The notes under the pieces were generated by a model. It saw only the letters and a list, made by a program, of their open reading frames with translations, searched no databases and was not told the origin of the DNA. A stretch of 6,386 nt of DNA from Desulfovibrionales bacterium GWA2_65_9. GTDB lineage: Bacteria > Desulfobacterota > Desulfovibrionia > Desulfovibrionales > Desulfovibrionaceae. How positions within the stretch are numbered: position 1 is the first letter of the stretch; every line of letters begins with the position of its first letter. Made by a program: the position numbers and the translations under genes. The stretch lies in the NCBI GenBank assembly GCA_001799475.1, contig MGTN01000065.1, positions 1 to 6,386 on the forward strand, read 5' to 3'. This document shows positions 1-6,386 of this stretch, one piece after another.

Positions 1-116
1 CCGTGAAAACGGCGCGGGTCTTGCTTGCAGTCCATGTGACACGGCCATGGTCTGAAAAGCCCATACGTTCCGCTGGACAACCCAGGCAGATATTGCACCC
101 AAGAGGCTGAAGCTCC
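1..116. other. Upstream leader, no assignable gene
   Basis: No gene could be supported here. One + strand frame is open from the window edge to a TGA at 53-55. Another is open to a TGA at 108-110. Either could be the last codons of an upstream gene, but neither short peptide resembles anything I know. The TGA at 108-110 is in frame with the following radical SAM gene and therefore limits how far upstream that gene can begin. A purine-rich AAGAGG at 101-106 lies 10 bases before its ATG and is the probable ribosome binding site. No convincing promoter was seen. Confidence 0.5.
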
Positions 117-1670
117 ATGAAGATACAAGTTCTGCTCATCAATCCGTCCATCAGCAGCAAGACGCAAAATCCTGCTGTCACCGAGGTCATCCGCTGCAGC
201 TTCCCCATGAGCCTGGGGCACATCGCGGGCTATCTCGAAGCCAACGGCTACCCGGTGCGCATCCACGACGAGCAGCTCGCCCCCCTTGGGCCAGAGGAAA
301 TCCGCCGCCAACTGAACGGGCTGCGCCAGGCCGACACCCGCATCGTCGTGGGCCTCACCACGCTCACCGTCACCAGCGGTCGGGTGTATGAACTGGCCCG
401 CATGTTCAAGGAGATAGATCCGGACGTAGCCACCATGACCGGGGGCATCCACGCCTCGGTCCTGCCCCAGGAGGGCCTGGACACCGGGGTCATCGACTTC
501 GTGGTGCGTGGCGAGGGCGAACTGACCACCGTGGAACTGCTGCAGGCCCTGAGCCAGGAGGGCGAGCTGGCAGAGATCGACGTCTCGGGCATCGCCGGCA
601 TCTCCTACCGGAAGGGCTCCGCCCCAGTGCACAACCCTGCGCGCGAGCTCATCAGCGACCTGAGCACGCTGCCGCCCTTCGCCTACCATCTTTTCGAAAA
701 AAACCGCCAGCATTACTCTGGTTTCTCATCCATCCAGAGCTCCCGCGGCTGCCCGCACGCCTGCATTTTCTGCTCGCAGCGCAGCCTCACGGGCAAGCGC
801 TACCGCACGGTCAGCCAGGAGCGCGTCCTGGGCGACATCGACCTCCTGGTAAACAAGTACGGCGCCACCACCATCCGTTTTCTCGACGACAACATCGCCG
901 CGTCGAAGAAGCACATCATGCCGCTGCTTTCGGCCATCGTCGCCCGCAAGTACCACACCAGAGTCTCCTTCGAGGCCCCCATGCGCGGCGACAACCTGGA
1001 CGAGGAGCTGCTCGACAAGCTGAAGGCGGCCAACTTCAGCCTCGTAACCTTCGGGCTTGAGACCGGCAGCGAACAGCTCATGAAGGTCATCAACAAGGGC
1101 GAGACCGTGGCCCAGGTGGTGCGCGCCATCCGCATGACTGCGGCCAAGGGCATCACCGTGGGCACGACGCTGATCTTCGGCCTGCCCACGGAAACCCGCC
1201 AGGATCGCTGGCGCACCATCCGGCTGGTCTTCTCCCTGCCCCTGGACAGCGCGCGCTTCAACATCCTCACGCCCTACCCGGACACGCCCCTCTACAAGGA
1301 CTTGATGGAGCGGGGCGAAAAGGTGACCGTTCTGCCCGGCTGGATCAATTTTTCGGTCCAGTACATGTGGGAGAACGATGATCTGCCGTACGTGCCCCCC
1401 GGAACGGACAAGTACGAACTCATCCTCACCACCATGTTCGCCAATCTGGCCTTCTACCTCCGGCCACAAGGGCTCAGGAAGCTCTTCACCAAGTCCGTGG
1501 CCGGGGGCAACGTCGTGCACCTGCCGAAACGCTGGTACATGAGCAAATATCTCCTAAGCATGCTGCGCGTCCTCTTCTACCTGCTCCAGCGGTTTCTCCG
1601 CGTGGGCGGCAAGATGATCCTGCGCAAGCTCGTGGGATCAGGCGATCAGCGGTCCGCGACAAAGGCCTAG
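117..1670 (+). CDS. B12-binding domain radical SAM protein (BchE/P-methylase-like), complete
   Basis: A cytosolic iron-sulfur enzyme predicted to cleave S-adenosylmethionine and use cobalamin; the substrate is unknown. Residues 1-150 form the cobalamin-binding Rossmann-like domain: an N-terminal beta strand ending in LLINP, GGIHAS at 109-114 and VVRGEGE at 129-135. The DxHxxG motif that supplies a lower axial histidine in methionine synthase is not evident, as is usual for BchE-like members. The radical SAM core follows, with cluster cysteines C212, C216 and C219 in GCPHACIFC. Further core signatures are FLDDN at 255-259, GLETGSE at 313-319, FGLPTET at 354-360 and TPYPDTPLY at 385-393. The length of 517 aa is normal for the class. 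Residues about 472-507 form a hydrophobic and basic tail that may touch the membrane. An in-frame TGA at 108-110 fixes the start near 117, with AAGAGG at 101-106. Methylation, cyclisation and other radical chemistry all remain possible. Confidence 0.93.
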   Translation: MKIQVLLINPSISSKTQNPAVTEVIRCSFPMSLGHIAGYLEANGYPVRIHDEQLAPLGPEEIRRQLNGLRQADTRIVVGLTTLTVTSGRVYELARMFKEIDPDVATMTGGIHASVLPQEGLDTGVIDFVVRGEGELTTVELLQALSQEGELAEIDVSGIAGISYRKGSAPVHNPARELISDLSTLPPFAYHLFEKNRQHYSGFSSIQSSRGCPHACIFCSQRSLTGKRYRTVSQERVLGDIDLLVNKYGATTIRFLDDNIAASKKHIMPLLSAIVARKYHTRVSFEAPMRGDNLDEELLDKLKAANFSLVTFGLETGSEQLMKVINKGETVAQVVRAIRMTAAKGITVGTTLIFGLPTETRQDRWRTIRLVFSLPLDSARFNILTPYPDTPLYKDLMERGEKVTVLPGWINFSVQYMWENDDLPYVPPGTDKYELILTTMFANLAFYLRPQGLRKLFTKSVAGGNVVHLPKRWYMSKYLLSMLRVLFYLLQRFLRVGGKMILRKLVGSGDQRSATKA

Positions 1671-1827
1671 CCAGCCAGCGCCTCGCGGCCCAGGATTAAG
1701 CTTTGAGGAAACAGTGCGATAGGCACAATGGGCTCAGGCTCTCACGAGATTTCCGGGTAGGGCCGAAGGGCTTCCGGCCAAGAAAGTCGGACCATTATCC
1801 AGCTCACTGTTCGCGCAGGAGGACCAG
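1671..1827. other. Intergenic gap between radical SAM and GSCFA genes
   Basis: This 157-base gap holds no supported gene. A possible hairpin at 1761-1779 pairs GGCCGAA with TTCCGGCC, with one bulged base and a GGGC loop. It has no following T run, so it is not a standard intrinsic terminator and could equally be chance. No good sigma-70 promoter pair was seen; TTGAGG at 1703-1708 has no well-spaced partner. The last bases carry the ribosome binding site of the next gene. Confidence 0.4.
1817..1822 (+). promoter_or_regulatory. Strong Shine-Dalgarno site (AGGAGG) of the GSCFA gene
   Basis: A perfect AGGAGG lies 5 bases before the ATG at 1828. It decides the start codon: the reading frame stays open upstream as far as 1723, but no other ATG or GTG there has such a site. 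It is clearly stronger than the ribosome binding sites of the other three genes in the window, so this protein may be translated more efficiently. Confidence 0.85.
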
Positions 1828-3141
1828 ATGAAGATATTCCCCCATGCCCAGATCTCAACCCCGATCTCCATCGAGATCGAACGCCGTATCCTGTTAGAGG
1901 ACTTTGGCCAGGTGGTTGTCGGGTTTGGCTCCTGCTTTGCGCAAAACATGCAGGAGTCCATGCGCCGGTATGGCTTCCGGTACTGGTACAAGCGCGATAT
2001 CTGCGCCCATTACAGCACGGAATCCATTGCCAACCGCCTGGAGGCCATCGCCCAAAAGGCCGCGCCAGGCGACGACGATCTGTACCATTTCGCCAACCCG
2101 CAACGGGTTCATGCCTATACCTATTTCTTGAAGCGGCATTACTTCGGGGAGGATGCACCGCAACGGCTTCACGACATCATGGCGCAGTCCACGGAGGAAT
2201 GCCGCACGGTCATTCAGACCGCCAGCATCATCGTCATTACCCTGGGAACGAGCCGGGTCATGCGCCTCAAGCGCAACGGCCGCGTCATCACGCTGAACCA
2301 GGGCATCCCCGTCTGTGAGTGCAATTTTGAGATGCTCTCCGTCTCTCAGAACGTCCAGCAACTACAGCGCATTGTCGATGCCGTCAGAGAGATTCGCGCA
2401 GGCGACATGCCAAAGATCATCCTGACCATTTCCCCGCAACGCTACCTGTTCCCGCCGGACGATCTCCCAGGTGTCTCGCCCTATGTGGATAACGTGGTCC
2501 AGAAATCGATCCTGCGAGCAGCCGTCTATGAGTTCATGGAGCAATGCGCCGAGGCCGACCTCGTCTATTTCCCGTCATATGAACTCGTCATCGATGAGCT
2601 GCGCACCCTGGAAACCCTGTCGCATTATGATCATGTGCACATCGACCAGGTGCACACGCCGGAATACATCTGCAAGCGCCTCTTCCAGGCCCACGCCTCG
2701 GACACTGTCCAGGCCCTGCTGGAGCTGAGCGATCAGGCAATCCACATTTTCCATGAGACAGACGAATGGATCACCGGCGGCCTGCCCGCAGACCACAAGC
2801 GCATTGAGCAAAAGCTGCAAGGGTGGATTGACAAGGCCCTGCGCGTGGCCACCCCGGACCGCTGGCCGCGCAACGCAATCATGGCCCTGGCCCGCATGCT
2901 GCAACGCGCCGGCTGGGACCTATGGCTGGTCGAGCTGCTGGGTGACGGCGGCTACCACCCCTACACGAGATATGACCTGGCCATAAGCATGAACGCGCTG
3001 GGTCGGACGGAGGAAGCGCTGAAGCTTTGCGGGCAGGTCCAGGCGGAGCTCGACTCCTTGCCCTTTGAATATCCTGGCTTGCAAACGAACATCAAAACGC
3101 TGCTCACGGAGTTGGAGCAGGGCAAGACGCCCGTCTTGTAA
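1828..3141 (+). CDS. GSCFA-family protein (SGNH-hydrolase-like) with TPR-like C-terminus
   Basis: The family is named for its GSCFA motif, seen here at residues 34-38 after a hydrophobic strand. Other family landmarks follow in order: VITLGTSRV at 136-144, ISPQRY at 201-206, YFPSYE at 247-252, DELR at 256-259 and DxxH at D273/H276. In SGNH-type esterases the serine of the first block and the DxxH near the end form the catalytic set, so S35, D273 and H276 are the predicted active residues. Biochemical roles in this family are poorly known; an esterase, deacylase or acyl-transfer role on a glycan or lipid is inference. Two positions depart from the usual pattern: the NCHK segment after LGT is not recognisable, and SPxRH reads SPQRY. 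Residues about 310-437 extend past the core, with one TPR-like helix pair at 382-403. There is no signal peptide, so the protein is probably cytoplasmic. It lies between a radical SAM gene and a membrane protein gene. Confidence 0.88.
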   Translation: MKIFPHAQISTPISIEIERRILLEDFGQVVVGFGSCFAQNMQESMRRYGFRYWYKRDICAHYSTESIANRLEAIAQKAAPGDDDLYHFANPQRVHAYTYFLKRHYFGEDAPQRLHDIMAQSTEECRTVIQTASIIVITLGTSRVMRLKRNGRVITLNQGIPVCECNFEMLSVSQNVQQLQRIVDAVREIRAGDMPKIILTISPQRYLFPPDDLPGVSPYVDNVVQKSILRAAVYEFMEQCAEADLVYFPSYELVIDELRTLETLSHYDHVHIDQVHTPEYICKRLFQAHASDTVQALLELSDQAIHIFHETDEWITGGLPADHKRIEQKLQGWIDKALRVATPDRWPRNAIMALARMLQRAGWDLWLVELLGDGGYHPYTRYDLAISMNALGRTEEALKLCGQVQAELDSLPFEYPGLQTNIKTLLTELEQGKTPVL

Positions 3142-3148
3142 CTGGGCA

Positions 3149-3187
3149 CGGCCATTGCCGGTCCCGTCGGGCGCGCGGCATTGCCGG
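3149..3187. repeat. Cluster of three short palindromes with a 9-base direct repeat
   Basis: Just after the GSCFA stop codon three small inverted repeats follow one another: CGGC/GCCG with loop CATT at 3149-3160, CCCG-T-CGGG at 3163-3171, and CGGCA-T-TGCCG at 3176-3186. The first and third share CATTGCCGG (3153-3161 and 3179-3187, start-to-start 26 bases). A related ATTGCCG recurs at 3244-3250. No T run follows, so this is not a standard intrinsic terminator. It could be an mRNA-stabilising structure, a protein-binding site for control of the next gene, or chance in GC-rich DNA. Confidence 0.35.
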
Positions 3188-3188
3188 G

Positions 3189-3219
3189 TTCAGCCGAGGG
3201 ATCGGGCGGCATATATGAT
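3189..3219 (+). promoter_or_regulatory. Weak candidate sigma-70 promoter for the membrane protein gene
   Basis: TATGAT at 3214-3219 differs from the TATAAT consensus at one base and lies in the only AT-rich patch of this gap. The best -35 is TTCAGC at 3189-3194, with a long 19-base spacer and a poor match. If real, it would give a leader of about 115 bases before the ATG at 3343. The 201-base gap makes a separate promoter plausible, but the evidence is thin. Confidence 0.2.
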
Positions 3220-3342
3220 TGGGCAACAACACCCGCCAAGGGGATTGCCGTTCCCTGTTGACCGCACGCATTCCTGCGCCTGGTCCCAGGACAACCGCGT
3301 GAACAGGCGACAGACTTTCGTAGCAACACAAGGTAACGCACC

Positions 3343-5052
3343 ATGGTTGACATGCCTTTTGACAGCTTCCTCTTCATCACCCTCGCAACCCTGGTTTCCC
3401 AGGGGTTGATCTGCCTCAACGACGGCATCTATGTTGACTCGCTCCTGCTCATGGGATTGCGCAAGCCTGAGCGGGTTCACCATTTAACCCACCATTGCTC
3501 ACAAATTGGTCGTCCTCTTGTCGGACAGATCACGGCCTTTATAGCTAAAGCCAACAATCTGGTCATGACCTACCGGATCATTGCACTAAGCAGCATGTGG
3601 CTCATTGGCCTGCTCACATACATGATCTGTAGGGCGACAGGTCTGCTGGACAGCGCCACCGCGCTGGCCGTGGCCCTGTTCACCGTGGCGTACACCGGCC
3701 ACCAGATGACTGTCGAATTCTGCGTTGCCCGACGCTTCTACGCCTTTCAGGTTTTTTTTCTGTTCGCCATCCTCCTGGCACTCCTCTCCGTGCATCATGG
3801 CCCGGCCATCTGGCTGGCCCTGTCTGTTTTGAGCCTGCCATTCCTGTTCATCGGCTTTCACCTGGAAGCGCAGCTAACCTATGCCTTCGCCCTGCCGCTC
3901 TTGCTGGCACTGAACCATTTATTTTTTCTCCCAAATGACAGCAGCGACCCCGCGCTGGTTGCCATGACAGCGGTCCTGTACTGCATTGCGCCCGTGCTTT
4001 TCTGGAAGTGGAGCAACATAGCGCACGGCTGCCATGGGGACTACCAGAACAGCTACCGCCCCAGATTCAACCCCGAGATAACGAAGAAATACGCTCTCCG
4101 GGTCTTCACGTACGGTGTGCTGGGAGCAATCACCGCGCCGTTCAAGCACCTCTTCGGCCTGCGCCGGGGTTGGCTGTCCCTATTTCCGGCCGCAATGATC
4201 GCCGGGCTGTTTTATCACTTCGAGCTCATTTCTGTGCGCATAAGTGGCGCGTTTGGCATCGGGCTCATGACGGCAGGCCTTGTGCTGCTGGTCCTGGGCA
4301 ACGCTCCGTTCGTGCTGGTGCTCCAGCCCGCCGGCCTCCGGGGGTGGTCCACCAAAAACAATGTCCTCATCGCCCTGCCCACGGCTCTCATGCTGACGGG
4401 CCTCATCGGCCTCATTCTCCAGGGGCGGCTGTTCTCGGCGGGGCTGGGCTTCATCGTTGCATATTTTCTAATGTATCTCAACATGATACACATCGACACC
4501 ATGGCCATCTGGGCCAAGCACCACTCCATCCTGCGCAACATCTCGCAGATTCCTCAAGCGCGTGAGGCCGCGGTCTTCGCCTTCCATGACCGGCACCCCA
4601 TACGCGGCTCCTTTGATGAGCATCCAGAGCATTTCACGCTCTCCGTGGTCTTTCTTCTGGACCTGCTCTGGGGGCAGCTATGCCATCTGGTCATTGTGGA
4701 GCCGACTCCCAAGACCGAAGGCTACACCCAGGAGGAAATCGGCATCGCCATCCGGGGGACGACAATGGCCAGCGTCTTCGACAACATGGACCGAAAGGGC
4801 CGACAGGCCGCCATTACTGTGGACAACGGACGCCTTGACCTGTCAACGTTCCAGGCGGGCCTGCGGTACTTCTGGTACCGCTGGTTCGACAAAAAGGGCC
4901 TGGACCCGTTCCTGGCCGGGCTGACAACCGTGACCTTCGCCGAGCTTCAAGCCCCCTCCGGCGAGCAGGCGGGCCGGCCCTGGTCCCCCGGGGTCGCGCC
5001 TTTTGTGGGTCGCTGGCGGAACGCTGCCGAGGACGCCCCCTTCGCGTCCTGA
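3343..5052 (+). CDS. Polytopic membrane protein, GT-C glycosyltransferase-like layout, family uncertain
   Basis: I do not recognise the exact family. About 11-12 hydrophobic segments are visible, near residues 8-24, 76-96, 103-119, 132-150, 153-171, 176-196, 204-221, 251-267, 278-297, 303-328, 339-358 and 362-382. A mostly soluble C-terminal part spans 383-569. The first loop (26-75) carries the acidic NDGIYVD at 26-32 and GRPL at 56-59. This resembles GT-C and GtrII-type lipid-linked sugar transferases, where an acidic residue in the first extracytoplasmic loop is catalytic. A GT-C assignment, and transfer of sugar from a polyprenyl carrier outside the membrane, are inference. An in-frame TAA at 3334-3336 rules out an earlier start; AAGGT at 3330-3334 is the likely ribosome binding site, and ATG at 3352 is a second-choice start. 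Codon use is more AT-tolerant than in the downstream gene. A run of eight T at 3752-3759 (codons 137-139) is a potential slippage site. Another kind of polytopic protein, such as a transporter or acyltransferase, is not excluded. Confidence 0.8.
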   Translation: MVDMPFDSFLFITLATLVSQGLICLNDGIYVDSLLLMGLRKPERVHHLTHHCSQIGRPLVGQITAFIAKANNLVMTYRIIALSSMWLIGLLTYMICRATGLLDSATALAVALFTVAYTGHQMTVEFCVARRFYAFQVFFLFAILLALLSVHHGPAIWLALSVLSLPFLFIGFHLEAQLTYAFALPLLLALNHLFFLPNDSSDPALVAMTAVLYCIAPVLFWKWSNIAHGCHGDYQNSYRPRFNPEITKKYALRVFTYGVLGAITAPFKHLFGLRRGWLSLFPAAMIAGLFYHFELISVRISGAFGIGLMTAGLVLLVLGNAPFVLVLQPAGLRGWSTKNNVLIALPTALMLTGLIGLILQGRLFSAGLGFIVAYFLMYLNMIHIDTMAIWAKHHSILRNISQIPQAREAAVFAFHDRHPIRGSFDEHPEHFTLSVVFLLDLLWGQLCHLVIVEPTPKTEGYTQEEIGIAIRGTTMASVFDNMDRKGRQAAITVDNGRLDLSTFQAGLRYFWYRWFDKKGLDPFLAGLTTVTFAELQAPSGEQAGRPWSPGVAPFVGRWRNAAEDAPFAS

Positions 5053-5169
5053 GCCAGGGGCCATGCTGCGGCAGACCTGACCCGATCGCCAGATCGACCT
5101 GGCACGCGTGTTCATTCTAGGGCATGACACCTCGGAACCACGACCACATTAGCCCACGAGCAGGGTAGC
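5053..5169. other. Intergenic gap before the second radical SAM gene
   Basis: This 117-base gap contains no supported gene. A perfect small hairpin, CGATC-GCCA-GATCG, lies at 5083-5096, but it is only 5 base pairs long and has no T run, so it is unlikely to terminate transcription. A partial sigma-54-type element follows at 5099-5115. An in-frame TGA at 5125-5127 bounds the start of the next gene. Confidence 0.4.
5099..5115 (+). promoter_or_regulatory. Partial sigma-54-like element (-24 match, poor -12)
   Basis: CTGGCACG at 5099-5106 matches the -24 part of the sigma-54 consensus exactly. At the correct spacing the -12 part reads TTCAT where TTGCA or TTGCT is expected, so the near-invariant GC of the -12 box is missing. 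It sits about 55 bases before the ATG at 5170, a sensible distance. Without the -12 GC it is more likely a chance match or a decayed site than an active promoter. Confidence 0.2.
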
Positions 5170-6386
5170 ATGAAGAAGATTCTGCTGGTCAAGCCGCACT
5201 ACCACCACATCCCCATCGGGATGGCCTACGTGTTGGCCACCCTGGAAGAGCAGGGGCTTCCCTTCACCTTCATCGACCTCTCGCGCACCAGCCTGGACCT
5301 CGGCCAGGAGCTGGCCTCGGGCGACTACTACGCCGTGGCCGCGGGCGGGCTGGTCTCCGACTACGCCTTCATTTATGAATTTGTGCGCGCCAGCAAGGCC
5401 GCCGCGCCACAGCTGCCCTTCATCCTGGGCGGCAACATCACCAGCTGCCTGAGCGACGAGCTGCTCTTTGACCGCCTGGGCATCGACTACGCCGTGCTGG
5501 GCGAGGCCGAGACCGCCCTGCCCGGCCTGCTGCGCTGCCTGGGAGCCTACGGGGACCGGCCCACGCCGCCCGTGGACGTGCCGGGGGTCTGCTTCCGTGA
5601 CGCGTTCAGCGGGGCCATCCGCCGCAACAAGCCCGCGCCCCTGGACCTCCAGGCCCACGACCCGCGCCCGGCCTGGCACCTCATCGACCACGCATTTTAT
5701 CTGGCGCGCAGCAAGCACCACGCCTTCGCCCCAGGCCAGACCTTCCTGCCCATCCTCACGGGCCGGGGCTGCTCGGGCCATTGCTCCTTCTGCAACCCCA
5801 CCCTGGGCCGCTTCCGCCCCCGGCTCGTGGAGAATATCTTCGACGAGATGCAGAAGGTGGCGGAGAAGTTCACCTTTGACGTGTACAACTTCGCCACGGA
5901 GGTCTTCTTCGCCAAGGAGGGGGACATCCTGGACTTCTGCGCACAGTACACGCAGCGCGGCTTCCAGAAGCAATGGTTCTGCAGCCTGCGCATCGACGTA
6001 GGGCCAACGGTGCTCCAGGCCATGAAGAAGGCCGGGTGCATCGGCGTGTCCATCGGCTTTGAGAGCGCCTCGGACCCCATCCTCAAGCGCATGAACAAGG
6101 GCATCACCGCGAGCCAGGGCAGGGCCTTCGTGCGCGCGGCCAAGGAGCTGGGCCTGCCGCTTGAATGCAACATCATGGTCGGCAACGAGGGCGAAACCAT
6201 GGAGGATATCCAGGCCTCCTTCAACATGATGAGCCAGGAACGCGTGGATGCCAACGTGAACCTGACCGTGGCCTACCACGGCACGGCAATCTTCCGCCGG
6301 GCCGTAGAGCGCGGGGCCGTGGCCTGTGAGCACGAGCAGGCCCTGGGCGAGAAGTACTGCGGCCTCTACACCCCGGACATGGCCGC
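5170..6386 (+). CDS. B12-binding domain radical SAM protein, 3' end beyond window
   Basis: The gene is open from the ATG to the window edge, giving 405 codons plus two bases. Residues 1-125 are a cobalamin-binding-type domain: starting strand KKILLVKPH, then LGGN at 86-89 and VLGEAET at 109-115. The radical SAM core carries cluster cysteines C201, C205 and C208 in GRGCSGHCSFCNP. It is followed by GFESASDPIL at 296-305, MNKGI at 308-312 and a glycine-containing MVGNEGET at 336-343. It is a second member of the same broad class as the 117-1670 gene but clearly diverged from it. It has a shorter N-terminus and its own CxxxCxxC surroundings, so it probably acts on a different substrate or step. 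Its substrate is unknown. An in-frame TGA at 5125-5127 and the lack of other ATG or GTG codons fix the start; the ribosome binding site, AGGG at 5162-5165, is weak and close. Third positions are almost all G or C, more extreme than in the preceding gene. Confidence 0.93.
   Translation, partial: MKKILLVKPHYHHIPIGMAYVLATLEEQGLPFTFIDLSRTSLDLGQELASGDYYAVAAGGLVSDYAFIYEFVRASKAAAPQLPFILGGNITSCLSDELLFDRLGIDYAVLGEAETALPGLLRCLGAYGDRPTPPVDVPGVCFRDAFSGAIRRNKPAPLDLQAHDPRPAWHLIDHAFYLARSKHHAFAPGQTFLPILTGRGCSGHCSFCNPTLGRFRPRLVENIFDEMQKVAEKFTFDVYNFATEVFFAKEGDILDFCAQYTQRGFQKQWFCSLRIDVGPTVLQAMKKAGCIGVSIGFESASDPILKRMNKGITASQGRAFVRAAKELGLPLECNIMVGNEGETMEDIQASFNMMSQERVDANVNLTVAYHGTAIFRRAVERGAVACEHEQALGEKYCGLYTPDMA

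Noticed and set aside
726..1520. 264 aa open frame on the - strand within the first radical SAM gene
   Set aside because: Antisense shadow of a clearly coding + strand gene; no recognisable domain or ribosome binding site.
1703..1729. Possible sigma-70 promoter TTGAGG with CACAAT
   Set aside because: The spacer is only 15 bases and the -10 is a poor match.
3065..3409. 114 aa + strand open frame spanning the 3142-3342 gap
   Set aside because: It overlaps the ends of both neighbouring genes in another frame, has no ribosome binding site, and is rich in Arg, Pro and Ser as expected of an out-of-frame reading of GC-rich DNA.
2961..3428. 155 aa - strand open frame across the same gap
   Set aside because: It covers parts of two well-supported + strand genes and shows no domain, and composition explains its openness.
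5083..5096. CGATC-GCCA-GATCG hairpin as a terminator
   Set aside because: The stem is only 5 base pairs and no T run follows.
5149..6333. 394 aa open frame on the - strand opposite the second radical SAM gene
   Set aside because: It is the reverse-complement shadow of a gene with G or C at almost every third position, which removes stop codons in the antisense frame. The protein is rich in low-complexity Ala, Gly, Val and His without family motifs, while the + strand has clear radical SAM signatures.
117..6386. The two radical SAM genes as a recent tandem duplication
   Set aside because: Outside the shared class motifs the two proteins differ strongly in sequence around the cysteines and in the N-terminal domain, so any common origin is ancient.

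Overview
This is a GC-rich bacterial window carrying four genes, all on the + strand. Most third codon positions are G or C. The mix of two cobalamin-binding-type radical SAM proteins, a GSCFA protein and a large membrane protein in GC-rich DNA would suit an anaerobic deltaproteobacterium such as a Desulfovibrio relative. That assignment is inference from composition and gene content; no rRNA, tRNA or taxon-specific marker is present.

Layout: (1) 1-116 is a short leader with no assignable gene. (2) 117-1670 encodes a complete B12-binding-domain/radical SAM enzyme of 517 aa with a CxxxCxxC cluster motif. (3) 1671-1827 is a gap ending in a strong Shine-Dalgarno site. (4) 1828-3141 encodes a GSCFA-family protein of 437 aa, SGNH-hydrolase-like, with a C-terminal TPR-like extension. 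(5) 3142-3342 is a 201-base gap that opens with three short palindromes, two of which share a 9-base direct repeat. (6) 3343-5052 encodes a 569 aa protein with about 11-12 membrane segments, a GT-C-glycosyltransferase-like layout and a C-terminal soluble part; I cannot name its family with certainty. (7) 5053-5169 is a gap with a partial sigma-54-like element. (8) 5170 to the window end encodes a second B12-binding/radical SAM enzyme, cut off at its 3' end after 405 codons.

How they may work together: BchE-like radical SAM enzymes often methylate or otherwise modify unactivated carbons of lipids, cofactors and secondary metabolites. GSCFA proteins look like esterases or acyl-transfer enzymes, and GT-C-like membrane proteins move sugars from lipid carriers. 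A same-strand set of these suggests a pathway that makes or decorates a lipid or cell-surface glycan. This is inference from neighbourhood only. The gaps between genes (157, 201 and 117 bases) are wide for one tight operon, so some genes may have their own promoters. No mobile element, CRISPR array, tRNA or rRNA was seen.
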